A stretch of DNA of 64,000 bases, from the NCBI GenBank assembly GCA_020284085.1, contig JACEVL010000099.1, forward strand, positions 1,303,870-1,367,869. Reading direction: 5' to 3'. Under the pieces are notes generated by a model. That model had not been told where the DNA came from, did no database searches, and saw only the letters and a program-made list of their open reading frames with translations. The position numbers and the translations under genes are program-made. The DNA comes from Aporrectodea caliginosa. Taxonomy: Eukaryota > Annelida > Clitellata > Crassiclitellata > Lumbricidae. Shown one piece after another: positions 1-11,239 of the stretch (the stretch's first letter is position 1; every line of letters begins with the position of its first letter).

Positions 1-150
1 CCAATGCACGCCAAAAGCGATTGCGACGCGCAAAGCAAACTCTTGTTCTGAGGATCAGACTGAAGCGATTGTGGTCTATATTGCCTGTACAATGAAGAGA
101 ATGACTGCCATTCGGCATTTTGCGAATGGAATAAGAAATTCGTTTCCAAC

Positions 151-213
151 AGCTTGTTTGGTTATATATATGTATATATATATATACATATATATATAAC
201 CAAACAAATTCTA
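151..213. repeat. AT-rich near-perfect palindrome
   Basis: The arms begin TTGTTTGGTTATATATATG on the left and end in the inverse ATAACCAAACAA on the right, leaving almost no loop. Unlike a plain TA microsatellite it is capped by non-AT sequence (GTTTGG/CCAAAC) on both sides, so it could extrude as a cruciform. It may be a fold-back element or an expanded TA hairpin. The first 150 bases show nothing recognisable. Confidence 0.6.
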
Positions 214-267
214 ACCTATGCATATATATATTATACACCTGCATATAAAGATATATATATATATCAT

Positions 268-500
268 ATATGTCAATCAATCAACCAATCAAAGAAACGT
301 GATATAGCGCCCCTTTAAGATATCTACTCAGAGGCGGTCCCTGCCCAACCAAGGTTGAAAAGAGTAGTTTTCAGAGAGGTATCAAATGAAGGTGACGAGT
401 TCCTATAGGTAGGAGACGGAGCTCTAGTGGAAGCCCATTCCAGATACTCTGGCCCACGACCGATAAGGCCCGATGTTGCATTATAGAAGTACAATGGGGA
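268..500 (-). mobile_element. L2-like LINE 3' end (family A), 5'-truncated
   Basis: On the minus strand this reads the end of a LINE reverse transcriptase ORF (VGQSIWNGLPLELR, close to VVGPSIWNDLPLKLR of the better copy at 55.8 kb). The typical 3' tail follows, with core GGGGCGCTATA, and ends in a short TTGA-type microsatellite at about 270-297. No intact frame remains. It is a dead 5'-truncated copy. Confidence 0.75.
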
Positions 501-573
501 CACTCAGGTCACCGCAGGCTGCAGAGCGAAGAGGTCAGTGGCCAATATTGGCAGAAATGTGCCTGTGTACGCA

Positions 574-592
574 TGCATGCACATATATACGA

Positions 593-643
<51 letters not shown>
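574..643. repeat. (TA)n microsatellite
   Basis: About 45 bases of uninterrupted TA dinucleotide with imperfect flanks. Small ORFs across it encode only Tyr/Ile runs and are not genes. Between 500 and 570, and between 645 and 870, I see no recognisable feature. Confidence 0.9.
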
Positions 644-869
644 GATTGTAAAAATGCTTGCCGAGAGACGATGAAGACGGTCATATAGAAGAGGGAATAG
701 GTGTCTGTCGTCCTGTGTGCGAAATTGCGTTGTCCGTTATTGAGGGTATACAAGGTGAAGGAACATTATCAGCAGCATCCTGGTTGATGCTGGTGATGTT
801 CTTAGGTCGTCGGCAAATGTTATCGACCATTCTGCTGCTGACTCTACATGTAGATCCGCCCAGGGCCTT

Positions 870-1155
870 CCTCTATCTATAGGTCGCCGACAAAAGGGGC
901 TCTATATAGGTCGCCGATAAGGAGTAGGTCCGCCCGCCACAAAGGGTCATTTATAGGTCACCGGCAAAGGGCCCCGTCATAGGGACTGTTTAGGTCACCG
1001 ACAAAGGGCCCCGCCATAGGGACTCTATAGGTCACCGACAAAGGGCCCCGTCATAGGGACTCTATAGGTCACCGACAAAGGGCCCCGTCATAGGGACTCT
1101 ATAGGTCACCGACAAAGGGCCCCGTCATAGGGACTCTATAGGTCTCCGGCACCCC
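870..1155. repeat. 37-bp GC-rich minisatellite, about 7 units
   Basis: Tandem units of about 37 bp share AGGTCACCGACAAAGGG and CCCCGTCATAGGGACTCTAT. The central units are nearly identical. The outer ones diverge (CGCCGACAAAAGGGGCTC, CACCGGC), the usual pattern of a locally homogenised minisatellite. The 390 bases after it (1,155-1,550) hold no supported feature. Confidence 0.9.
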
Positions 1156-1554
1156 GAGTCTGTCAGCCGTTTGTAAGCAGAGAACGTTTTCTGGTGAATT
1201 GCATGTAACGACGTCATATAGACGTCAGGCTTTGATTGTCTGCCAATGAACTTTATGCAAATCTCTCTCGAAGAAGCAGAGCAACAAATGCCTTAGAACG
1301 ACTGGTTCTAAGAAAAGACGCCGTTGTCAATTCATCAGACACTTCTGTCTTCCCCAAAGGAACAAATACTATTTGCGTATGTATAGCCTGCAGCCATAGC
1401 GCCATAGCAGGATCGTAAAATCCTCTGCGTTGTAAAAAAGTCCATCGTTGCAACTGATAAGTGGAGCATCTTAGCCAGACGAAATAATTATCTGGCTCAA
1501 GGCCTCATTGAGTGTCTGACAGGAAGGAGTTTCAGGAAAGTATACATCGATGAT

Positions 1555-1563
1555 ATTGTATGC

Positions 1564-1594
<31 letters not shown>

Positions 1595-2015
1595 CGCGCC
1601 CGCATGTAGGTATGTATGCATGCATGTAAGTGTATGTATGTATACGTATACATGTGTGCATGTATATATGCATGTATGGGTATGTGTGTGTATGTGTGTA
1701 TGTGACTATGTGTATATGTGCATGCGTGTATGCATGTGTGTTTATGCGTGCTGTATGTATGTGCATGATGTATGTATGTATGTATGTATGTATGTATGTA
1801 TGTATGTATGTATGTATGTAGGTATGTATGTATGTATGTATGTATGTATGTATGTATGTATGTATGTATGTATGTATGTATGTATGTATGTATGTATGTA
1901 TGTATGTATGTATGTATGTATGTATGTATGTATGTATGTATGCATGCATGTATGTATGTATGTATGTATGTATGTATGCATGTATGTATGTACGTATATA
2001 CGTATGTGCGTAGGT
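1555..2015. repeat. (TGTA)n microsatellite with degenerate left flank
   Basis: The core at about 1,765-1,985 is almost pure TGTA. The left 200 bases are a TGTG/TGCA mixture. Every frame on both strands stays open (Tyr-Val-Cys-Met or His-Thr-Tyr-Ile repeats), a consequence of the 4-bp period and not coding evidence. The next 400 bases (2,016-2,430) show nothing assignable. Confidence 0.95.
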
Positions 2016-2429
2016 GTGCATACATATATGGACAATTATCTAGCGCCAATCAGAGATGTGTAAACAAGAATCTCGCTTCTACTGTAACGTGATCTGCTAA
2101 TCACAGATCCTATAATTATTAGAGTGCTTTCTATAATTAACTACATGTGTGAATAATAGCAGTCTTCATCGTCTGTAATTGCAAATGTAGGCCACGTTGA
2201 GAAAGCGAAGAGGCCGACACGTGCATTGTTTTGCGATGTATTCCGCTCTAGAGGTCGTCGCCCGCAATTGGCCTCATTCGCTGGAACCCTTGTAGATGTC
2301 ATTCTGGTCACGCTTGTCCGACTCGGAGTGGATAGGACCTCAAGCCGTCATTGATGACAGTCCATGTCAGACCACAGGAGTCTGAATAGCTACATGCATC
2401 GCCGAACCAATTTGCCAGTTACTTGCCAC

Positions 2430-2493
2430 CACCGTCTGCTCATCCTCATTCTCCTCCTCCTCCTTCTCCTTCTCCTCTTCCTCTTCTACCTCC

Positions 2494-2527
<34 letters not shown>

Positions 2528-3190
2528 TCTCCTCCTTCTCCTCCTCTTCTTCCTCCTCCTTCTCTCTCCTCCTTCTCCTCCTCTTCTTCCTCCTCCTCTT
2601 CCTCCTTCCTCCTCCTCTTCTTTCTCCTCCTCCTCCTCCTCCTCATCCTTCTCCTCCTCTTCCTTCTCCTTCTCCTCCTCATTCTCCTCCTCCTCTTCCC
2701 CTCCTCCTCATTTTCTTTGTCCTATTTTGTCTTGTAACCCTCCTCCTCATTCCTATTGTTTGCATGTTCTTCTGTTTTGTAACCTGGATCTCTTGACCTA
2801 CTTCCATTCTTCTCTTCTCGACCTCTTCATCTCCAATTTCTTATCGAGTTTGCTATCTTCTTTATTCCGCTGCTGTCCTACATTTTCATACTCGCTTCCT
2901 AGAACTCCCATTTGTCATCGTTTCTGGTTTTATTTTCTCCAATTCTTTCTTTCTTGTCCTTTTTTAATATCTACGTTCAGTTCTTGCTTCTCCTCTTCGC
3001 TCCTCTTCCGTCTTTTCCCCTCCTCTTCCGTTCACTCTTCTTCTTCATTTTTCTCTTCGCGGTCTTCTTCCTCCTCATCCTTCCCTTCCTCCTCCTCCTC
3101 CTCCTGTTCCTTTTCCTCCTCTTCCTTCCTTTCATCCCTCTCCTATTCTTAATCCTCCTCTTCTTGTTCTTCCTTCTCCCTGTTCTCAAT
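2430..3190. repeat. Long polypyrimidine (CTC/CTT) tract
   Basis: About 300 bases of almost unbroken pyrimidine (CTCCTCCTTCTC type) are followed by 450 bases of degenerate pyrimidine-rich sequence. Mirror-like segments could form triplex DNA. The 262-codon reading (Leu/Ser/Pro only) and the reverse Arg/Glu reading are compositional, not genes. Confidence 0.9.
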
Positions 3191-3373
3191 CTTCATTCCG
3201 CCCACATATTTCGTGCCTCTACCAAAAGACAGTCCCAAGAGGCGGGCCATCGCTTTGCACACAAGCCACAATATGTTCTTTAATGTAACCGAGCATTTTT
3301 ATAACGCATTTTTCCACACACGACAGACGCCAAAAATAATTCTACGACGGCGGTCTTCAGCGTCTAGGTTGTT

Positions 3374-3685
3374 GCACTTGAGAATGAACTGGCTCCCATG
3401 TGGCTGCTTTCAGGTGTTGACGAAACGCAATCTCTCTAAACGATAATGATTGGTCTGACAACTAAGTCTCCTGACGATCATTTAACACGAGACATGTACA
3501 GATCGGTCGAAATAAAAGCATTCCAAATTCCTGTCATACTTCAAACATTTTCTGCCTTCTATTTTCAATCTCTTTTTGAGTCCCTCTGTCAAACGTGCTA
3601 TCAATGTCGTGATCGTTTATAAACATTGCGTTTCCTCAACACCCGACAGCTACGACATGGGAGCCAGTTCATTCGCAAGTGCTAG
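3374..3685. mobile_element. Fold-back element with ~72-bp inverted arms
   Basis: The left arm 3,374-3,444 and right arm 3,611-3,682 are inverted copies (AATGAACTGGCTCCCATG on the left, its complement on the right; also GAAACGCAAT). They are separated by about 165 bases. Weaker similarity continues outward (CTACGACGGCG against CTACGATGGCG). No coding capacity. A MITE or fold-back transposon is likely; its target duplication was not resolved. Confidence 0.65.
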
Positions 3686-3739
3686 AAATCCATGCTTTCG
3701 CCATCGTAGTATCACAGCATAGCGCGTTATTGATGTAAA

Positions 3740-3890
3740 TATAAATCTTCGAAATTTCTCAACGCCACACAGAAGCCGCGTCTGACAGAACTGTTTGGCG
3801 CTATATATATCAAATCAAGTCGTCTGCAAGAGACCGGTTGCTTGGTCGGTCTCGTTGCCAGGTCAGAATCCCGGGAGGGGGTCAAACGGA
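3740..3890 (-). mobile_element. LINE family B 3' tail copy
   Basis: One of several ~140-bp repeats sharing TTTCTCA, GCGCCACACAGAAGCC, GGCGCTATATCAAATCAAGTC and TGCCAGGTCAGAATCC (others at 10,670 and 33,150). The same order of blocks occurs downstream of the reverse-transcriptase fragment at 48.3-48.8 kb, which identifies it as a LINE 3' tail on the minus strand. From 3,890 to 4,440 nothing else is recognisable. Confidence 0.55.
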
Positions 3891-4444
3891 GGAGCTACGG
3901 GGAAGTCATACTCAAAGGGCGAATGCAACAGTGTTACGTTAAATTACTATTTACGGCGTATTTGGCAGCAGCAAATCCCAGCCTCTTCTGTTCTTCTTAA
4001 AGCATTCCAAAGCTCTGTAATAAATACTCATAGCGTTTGTGCCGCCTTTTGTTTTCTTCTGAGTCTGTCTGCCTGTCTGTCTTTAAAGGTCAGCGGTCAA
4101 AAGGTGATGGTAAAGGTCCAAGGTTAACCATGGTTCATTACGGTAAGACCTTCCTCCAATGGCCAGTTACCCTAAGAGGTTCTGAGACTAAAATTTCGAC
4201 CTTGCTGAAAAAATCTCAACATTAGCAGTCGAACAACTGGACAAACTTTTCAGAGGCAACTTGTCTTGAACCAAATTTTAAATTTATCGTAAAGTCTATA
4301 ATATAGGCTTTGAATATATTTAAAGTATTCAAATCCTGGACACTGGGTTGAAAGCAAATAAAAATCAATCTGCCATCGCGCCACCGAAGTATTTTTAACT
4401 TAAGTCGCTCCTATAGACTTTATTTAGCGCTATAACATTAGCCA

Positions 4445-4640
4445 TGCACACATACATGCATACATAATACACACATACATGCATCTATGCATACATATTT
4501 ACACACATACATGCATCCATGCATGCATACTTACACGCATACATGCATTCATGCACACACACATACATGCATCCATACACACATATACACATACAAGCAT
4601 CCATGCATACATAGTTACATACACACATGCATGCTACCAG
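4445..4640. repeat. CATACATGCATCCATG-type microsatellite
   Basis: Degenerate 4-bp-period repeat (CATA, CATG, CATC mixtures) over about 190 bases. Small ORFs inside are low-complexity artefacts. Confidence 0.85.
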
Positions 4641-4691
4641 CACAATACTTCTAAATGCATCCTAAACTGTATCACTGTTTCTGTGTTTTTG

Positions 4692-4845
4692 TATGCCTAT
4701 GTCGGTGAGTCCTCTTCTCTGTCTTTCTGTCTCTGTCTCTGTCTGTCTGTCTGTCTGTCTTTCTGTCTGTCTCTGTCTGTCCCTCTGTCTCTGTCTCTGT
4801 CTGTCTGTCTTTCTGTCTCTGTCTCTGTCTGTCTTTGTCCGACTT
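4692..4845. repeat. (CTGT)n / CTGTCT microsatellite
   Basis: CTGT and CTGTCT units alternate over 150 bases. The region 4,845-5,195 contains no feature I can support. Confidence 0.9.
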
Positions 4846-5197
4846 GATGGATTGACACTTTGTCGGATAAAAGTTCATTGCTATAGTCGATTTCCAGAAG
4901 GCCACTCCACAGTCAGCTTCTCCTCTCCTTCCATGACTGATTGAATTAGGGGCAGAGGAGGGATGAAGAAACGTCGTTCAGCGCCCAACTTCTTCAGCTA
5001 AACAACGAAGGAAATGTCTTTAAAATTGTCTCTCGGTCGATAGACAGAGAATGAAACGAACTTCTTCTCTCTGCTCAACCCAGAGACGTCGTTCGAATCG
5101 ATCGTCTCAATGGCTCCTCCTATTATCATTCATACTTCCTGACCCAATAATGTCCCTATATGTAGCTGACTGCAAGGATAATCACTACGACACAGAA

Positions 5198-5545
5198 CGA
5201 CAGAGCGACAGACAGACAGACAGGCATGCATATGTACATACACACATACATGTATACATTCATATATGTCTTAATACATACATACATACATACACATACA
5301 TACATACATACATACATACATACATACATACATACATACATACATACATACATACATACATACATACATACATACATACATACATACATACATACATACA
5401 TACATACATACATACATACATACAATGTCAAACACACATATCTGCATACATGCATACATACAATCATACATACATACACATGTATGATTGTATGTCTGTA
5501 CATGCATGCATGCATAAACACACATGCATATGTACATTGTACATA
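5198..5545. repeat. (CATA)n microsatellite
   Basis: Pure CATA from about 5,275 to 5,422, flanked by GACA on the left and mixed CATG/CATA on the right. All frames are open on both strands because of composition. Between 5,545 and 6,660 there is a short (ATC)n run near 5,845-5,930. No gene is supported: the 259-codon reverse reading contains this repeat and resembles nothing. Confidence 0.95.
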
Positions 5546-6669
5546 CATGCATACGTTGTAATGTGTGACTAAATCATTGGTTTAAAATAGTACACCATCC
5601 AAGATACCCACATGGAAAAGCTCTTGCTCCAGAATAATGAATAATCCAAAAGTAACAGCGGATGATATACCATCCCTTGGATACACTTCAGCAGTACGCA
5701 AAGGGACTCAGGTACTTGGTTGCACCAATCCCAGTCACGTGCATTCATCCGATATTGGCTGTATACATAATGAACGTATATGCTTGAGAGAGAGGTTTCA
5801 CTTGTCGATGTGCGAAAATGAGACTCTCTTTCTATTTTCATTATCACAATCAGCATCATCGTCATCATCGTTATCATTGTCGTCGTCATCACGTTCGTCA
5901 TCATCATCGTTATCATGATCATCATCAACATTAGCACAATTATTGACAACATAAAAAAATACTTGTTTTTGGGGTCATGTCCACGTTTACCCGGTACTTG
6001 CTCTTGCCTTTCTTTCCAGAGGCGGTCAACGGAGAAGACCGAGCCAAGCCATGCATCCCCAGAACTAATTCCGATTCCTTCCCTCGGGATATTTTCCCCA
6101 GGGTTCAAAATAACGACAGTAGTAATAATATCTCTACAGAAGAAGAAATGCTTATATTTTGTCGTTCTAATGATGACGATTGTTTCGGCCCGACTGCCCC
6201 GCTCTCTCTTGTGTCGGGGAATCTGAAGAGCTTGAACCGTAGAGCGATCAACTGGAGCGGAGAGGAAGGCCTCGTTGGGTCCTCGACGTACTCTTGACTT
6301 GACCCACAGACGACGAACCAGCGATTTTCTCTTTCCATATCCATTCATTCGCTAATTGCTTCAGCTGTGCTTTCGCCTGAGCGAATCAGCGACCGCTCGA
6401 CCACACTGTCTTCTAGAGCAACTAATGTCTGCTGATAGCAGTAACCAGCGTCGCTCGAACAAACAAAGGTTCATTGTGGCCTGGTATACACTAGAACTCG
6501 TTCTTGAGGATTGGATATCTCTCGTCTGAACCTTAGCGACCCTGGATAAGCTGGTTCGTCCATCTAATATGTCTTTTGTGTGGCACTGAGAAAAGCCGGC
6601 GAGTGTGCTCTACGTTACATTGCATCAAATCGCATTACAGCTGCGTTCATTACTTCTGATCAGACGAAC

Positions 6670-6785
6670 TGGGTTTTATAAGTCACTCGAGTCTTCTTCT
6701 TTAGTCGTGGCTGGGCTGGGAGCGCTCCTGAGTAGGTTTCTTAAAGGGGCGCTATATAAATTCTCATAATGAATGAATGAATGAG
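6670..6785 (+). mobile_element. L2-like LINE 3' tail (family A)
   Basis: Forward-strand tail reading ...LVVAGLGALLSRFLKGRYINS, matching the 55.7-kb copy. It has GGGAGCGCTCCTGAGTAGG, then GGGGCGCTATATAA, and ends in GAATGAATGAATGA, the family's terminal microsatellite. Strongly 5'-truncated. Confidence 0.7.
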
Positions 6786-6787
6786 TA

Positions 6788-7035
6788 ATGCATCGATCCA
6801 CATTATATTGCATCAAATCACATTACATGGCATCAAATCACATTACATTGCATCAAATCACATTCTTCTTTCTTCTTTTGGTTCTCTGCCTTGCTAGGCA
6901 GGTTCGTACGTCCAATTTCGCCATTCATCACGTTTTACATGGCATCAAATCACATTACATTGCATCAAATCACATTATATGGCATCAAATCACACTACAT
7001 TTTATCACATTGCTAATCGTTAAATTACATAACAT
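6788..7035. repeat. 20-bp minisatellite (TTGCATCAAATCACATTACA)
   Basis: About seven units of a 20-bp repeat are split by a ~80-bp unrelated segment (6,867-6,940). A precursor unit lies at 6,615-6,650, so the array extended from pre-existing sequence. 7,035-7,260 is unremarkable. Confidence 0.8.
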
Positions 7036-7261
7036 TACATCGACGTGAAGTGCTTAGGATAACGAAGTAGGATAGCATAGCAAGGTGAAGCTTCGATAGA
7101 AATCAAATAAGAGACTATGACACTAGGCAACAAAATGAAAGCACTGTCATTCATACCATGGACTAACACTAAGGATTGCAAAGGACTTGACAAATGAATG
7201 ACCGAGGACAATGGAGATCATTTATTCGTACCCATCGCCGCCAAATGGTTGACGTCAGGAA

Positions 7262-7492
<231 letters not shown>

Positions 7493-7934
7493 AATACTTT
7501 AGCCACGTTAATGGCTGATATTAGTAGATATTAGTCGAAGGAGCGTTCTTTCGGCCACAGAGACACGTCCAAAGCCATCGACATACTACTCTGGCCGTGG
7601 TTTCGTTCAGTGAAGAGGATTCGTCCATCGGGACAGCGGGTCCGTTAGAAAATTGGAAATCTAAGTTTATAGGTACTTGGCTGTGCGTCGATAGGGCGAA
7701 ATGACTCACGGCTTTTCTCTTCACCTCATTTCATTAGACCCATAAAGAAAACGTCCATTCAAGGGGATCCGTAGAAAAACCACAACTAAACCACTCGGTA
7801 ACTGCTCTCGATAGGCTGCGGAAAAGATCCGTTTTTGAAACTGGGTAGAAATATTTGTACCGCGATCCCAGAGATGTATTCTCAAGGACTGCTAGGAGAA
7901 CTTGTCTGTTTTCTAAGGACACGTTACGTATAAT

Positions 7935-8100
7935 TATATTTATTTATCTATTTATTAAGCGCCATTTTCTAATGACATATGGTCCGAGCGATTGTTACTT
8001 GCTAAAGGTATTTACACAGTAACCTTTCAACGGAGGCTCAAACCCACGAGCGTTCAAATCAATAGGCTATCATGCCACACTCCAGACCAGTCATAAACTG
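7935..8100 (-). mobile_element. Possible tRNA-headed SINE with LINE-type tail
   Basis: On the minus strand a B-box-like GGGTTTGAGCC (about 8,035) is followed 100 bases later by GGCGCTTAATAAATAG and an AT-rich end. The order of tRNA-like head then LINE-type tail is that of a SINE. The A box is not clear, so the call is tentative. Confidence 0.4.
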
Positions 8101-8289
8101 ACGCTCTGTAATGCACATTGATTTTCGACTCTCTTTAGGACTTTAAATGCGAAATAAAAAATTTATGTGCAACTGAAATAATGGATGTTTCAGTTAGCAT
8201 CTCGGAGTATCAGAAAGCAGAGAAAATTATCCAACCAATACGTGTCGTAATAATAACATCACGATTTACGACCTAAAAATGCTGGGGTT

Positions 8290-9105
8290 ATTGTTCCCTG
8301 ACGTCACAATATAATAATAAAATGAGAACCCTACTGTCTTAAAATGTTTGTACTAACAAATTGCTAGGCCATTTGTTTGTGACGTCATACCATTATGTAC
8401 TAATGAAAACTAGGCCCGTTGTTCGTCAACGTCATAATTTGTACTAAGAAAGTGCTATGCTATTTGTTTTTGACGTCATAATCTGTACCAAGAAATGTCT
8501 CGGCCATTTGTTTGACAACATCATAATATTATGTAACAATTAAAGATAGTGTAGTGATACATGTACGAATTGTTGGATGACGTCATGCTTTTATGTACTA
8601 ATTACACCATAGCCATTCGTAGGTTGACGTCATAATATATTCCAATTAGGCCTAAGTGCTAGGCCATTTGTTTGCTGATGTCATACAATTTGTTTACTAA
8701 TAAAGGCCTAGTCAATTGTTGGTTAACGTCATAATATTATGTGATTATGTGGCTAGTCTATTTGATGCTCGACGTCATAGCACGTATTAGTAATTGCTGA
8801 GTGACGTCGTAGTATGTACAAGTTAATTGTTACGCCTTTGTTGGGTGACGTCATAATAAGTAATAATAAAGTGTTAAGTCATTTGTTTATTGATTGTTGA
8901 CGTCATTAATAATATAATGAAACAGAAATCTCTGCGCCTGTATGTATCTGTGCGTGGTGTTACGCTGTTTGCATGTTATGCTGTTTTCGCCAGAGACAAT
9001 ACGTTGTCATGGCAACTCGAGATTATGACGCGTGGGTCTTTCGACATTTCTATATGGGGATGGCCTTCTGTTTAATATTGTGACGTCACACCAAAGATAG
9101 TAATA
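8290..9105. repeat. CRE-motif dispersed minisatellite, cluster 1
   Basis: A degenerate repeat of roughly 45-80 bp whose conserved core is TTGTTGACGTCATAATA. Exact TGACGTCA octamers lie near 8,299, 8,380, 8,471, 8,578, 8,625, 8,846, 8,898 and 9,081, with several one-mismatch copies between. The octamer is the palindrome bound by CREB/ATF bZIP factors in animals. Whether any protein binds here is unknown. No gene lies in or beside the cluster. Confidence 0.8.
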
Positions 9106-9341
9106 CGTCACACGTATTACAAGCTATCTGTTCTGTTAGTAGTTAACTAGTTAAGATTGTTTCAATTGCATAACATGTAAATGTACAGCGCAGTGCGTTT
9201 GTCAGGCGCTAAATTAAAGAAAAGATATTAGATATTATTACAAAAGGAAAACGTTGTCATAGCAACACAATATATTTCTCAACAACGGACGGACGGAGCA
9301 TTGCAATTATACAGGCGTTCATGGACAGAGGGTTAGAGGTA

Positions 9342-9586
9342 TTGTATTGTATTGTATTGTATTGTATTGTATTTGAACACTTGTTATAGCGCCCCTACCA
9401 GATTGCCCATTCAGAGGCGCTCCCGACTACTGCGCGGACGCTGAATCGGAGTTTCACGCCGAAGCGCATGAGCAATTGCGAGTGAATGACTTGCCCAGGG
9501 TTCCTACGCGGCGGCTTTGAGGTGGATTCGAACCCGCAACCCTCCAGCTGCAAGGCACCGAACATACCCCTAAACCACCGCGCCCC
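9342..9586 (-). mobile_element. tRNA-derived SINE, copy 1
   Basis: On the minus strand the element starts GGGGCGCGGTGGTTTAGGGG. It has an A-box-like GGTTTAGGGGTA and a B box GGGTTCGAATCC about 50 bases in, then a ~110-bp body. The tail GGGAGCGCCTCTGA and GGGGCGCTATA is shared with the LINE at 55.7 kb, and the end is (ATACA)n. The pol III promoter boxes explain its transcription. The second copy at 18,430 is about 95% alike. Confidence 0.85.
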
Positions 9587-9589
9587 AGT

Positions 9590-10065
9590 TGTATTGTGTT
9601 GTGTTGTATTGTATTGTACTCCACGTTTATAATGCGACCGAGCCACCCGCAGTAAAGATCCGAGGAATTAATCTCTAATAAACCGACCGACCGAGGTAGG
9701 GAGGGAGATTTAGAGGGCCGGTAGAAGGACTGGGAGTTTATTGGGAATGAGGAGAGGAGAGAAGGGACGGACGGAAGTGGGAGGGGGAGGGAGTGAGGAA
9801 AGGGGTGGGAAGTGGTAGGGCAGGGGAGTGTGAGTGGAAAAGAAAGGAAGGTTATTAAGAGGGAAAAGGAAGCAGTATAAGGGGAGGGGTAGAGAAGGGG
9901 TGGAGATGGGTAGAATAGGGGTAGGGGATGGGAGGGAAACAGGAATGGAAGGTTATGGGACGGGAAGGGAAGAAGGCAGGGGAAAGGTGTGGGGAGTGGA
10001 AGTGGAGGGTAAAAGTAGAGCAAAGGAAAGGGAAGTGGAGAAAAGAGGGGAGCGCCGAGGTGGCC
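9590..10065. repeat. G-rich polypurine tract
   Basis: After a short TTGTA microsatellite (to 9,625), 9,690-10,060 is strongly purine-biased (GGGAGGGGGAGGG, GGGAAGGG runs). No motif periodicity stands out. G-runs could form quadruplexes. ORFs in it are composition artefacts. Confidence 0.75.
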
Positions 10066-10139
10066 CGCACGAGCACGCTAAACTTAGCCGTCTTAGGACG
10101 GGTAAACATCTAGTTATATGTATAAATAGCTAGGCTATT

Positions 10140-10600
10140 TGTTGGTTGACGTCATAATATGTATTCTGATAAAGTGCTCAGCTTCGTGATGGCTGACTGA
10201 CATTATCGTCTGAAACAATTGATGTGTACGTTTTATTTATGTGCAATAAAATTCTAGGACAATTGTTGTATAACGTCATAATAGACTAAGAAAACGCTAG
10301 GTTTAATTGTTTGTTGACGTCATAATAGACTTTATTTGAGCGCCTCTGAGTAGATATCTTGAAGGGGCGCTATATCAAGTTTAATTGATTGATGCACTTA
10401 ATAAAACGCAAGGCCTATTTTTCGTTTAAGTCATATTATATTGACAACTGATAGGCCTGTTGCTGGTGTAAACTATGTTAATCAATATGATGGAATATCT
10501 TTGATGTCATAATAATAGGCTTACATAAGGGCTATCGCATTGTTGAGCTCATAATACGAAAGTGATCAGCTAGGCCTGGTCTCATGTTAAAGTTACAATG
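10140..10600. repeat. CRE-motif dispersed minisatellite, cluster 2
   Basis: Same degenerate repeat as at 8.3 kb, with exact TGACGTCA near 10,147 and 10,315 and decayed copies between. A family A LINE tail (10,330-10,395, forward, core GGGGCGCTATATCAAG) lies inside it. Confidence 0.7.
10330..10396 (+). mobile_element. L2-like LINE 3' tail (family A), short
   Basis: Only the last ~65 bases: GAGCGCCTCTGAGTAG, ATCTTGAAGGGGCGCTATAT, then TTGATTGATG as terminal repeat. It is inserted within the CRE-motif repeat. Confidence 0.65.
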
Positions 10601-10664
10601 AGGACTACTAAATATGCTAGGCCTATTGTTGCCTTTATAATGCACACAAATGTGGTAGATGTAA

Positions 10665-10820
10665 ATGTAAATCTTCGACATTTCTCTGCGCCACACAAAA
10701 GCCGGGTCAGGGAGACCAGCTTAATCACCGGCGCTATATCAAATCAAGTCCGCAATAGCCAGACAGCTTTGTCCGTTCCGGTGCCAGGTCAGAATCCGGG
10801 GAGGTCAAGCCGATGTGTAT
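10665..10820 (-). mobile_element. LINE family B 3' tail copy
   Basis: Shares TTTCTCTGCGCCACAC, GCGCTATATCAAATCAAGTC and TGCCAGGTCAGAATCC with the copies at 3,740 and 33,150. Non-coding. 10,820-11,090 holds nothing else I recognise apart from a short CAT-rich stretch. Confidence 0.55.
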
Positions 10821-11087
10821 TGTTGACGCCAACATGACAGAGTGAAAGAAATGCCATAGGCAGAGTCATAAGCAGGACCGTTTGAAGGTCGTCGTAGGAC
10901 CTAGGCACTCTTGTTGCTGGCTGCTGGCGTCATACTACATACATATGTACTTATAAAATAAGTCTAGCTATTGTCAAAGACAGAAGGAGGTGAAAAGAAA
11001 TAGTCCATGGTGCAGTCAACGCATCACTCGGATCGAGGACGGTTGAAGACAATTCCACTTTCGACATTTCATTATTTCGAGAGAGAT

Positions 11088-11239
11088 TTATATAATGCCC
11101 CTTAAAGATTATCTACTCAAAAGCACTGCCGATCCAGCCCCAGCTTAACAGAACAGTCTTGCGGTTAGAGTAAACCGTGGCCGCATGGGCTCTGGGCACT
11201 AGGGGTAATGCCACAGGGAGCTTATTTCAGAGTGCAGGG
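11088..11239 (-). mobile_element. L2-like LINE 3' fragment (family A), interrupted
   Basis: On the minus strand it reads remnants of the ORF end (GPAL.NKLPVALPLV, cf. VVGP.IWNDLPL) and the tail core (ATCTTTAAGGGGCATTATAT). It stops abruptly where the MITE at 11,240 begins, and GCAGAAAAAGAAGC after the MITE could continue it. Confidence 0.5.

Noticed and set aside
1471..2063. Long His-Thr-Tyr-Ile and Cys-Met-Tyr-Val ORFs (also 5,051-5,572, 49,059-49,888)
   Set aside because: Translations of TGTA/CATA microsatellites, open on both strands by composition.
5569..6348. 259-codon reverse ORF
   Set aside because: Includes an (ATC)n repeat read as Met/Ile/Thr and has no recognisable domain.
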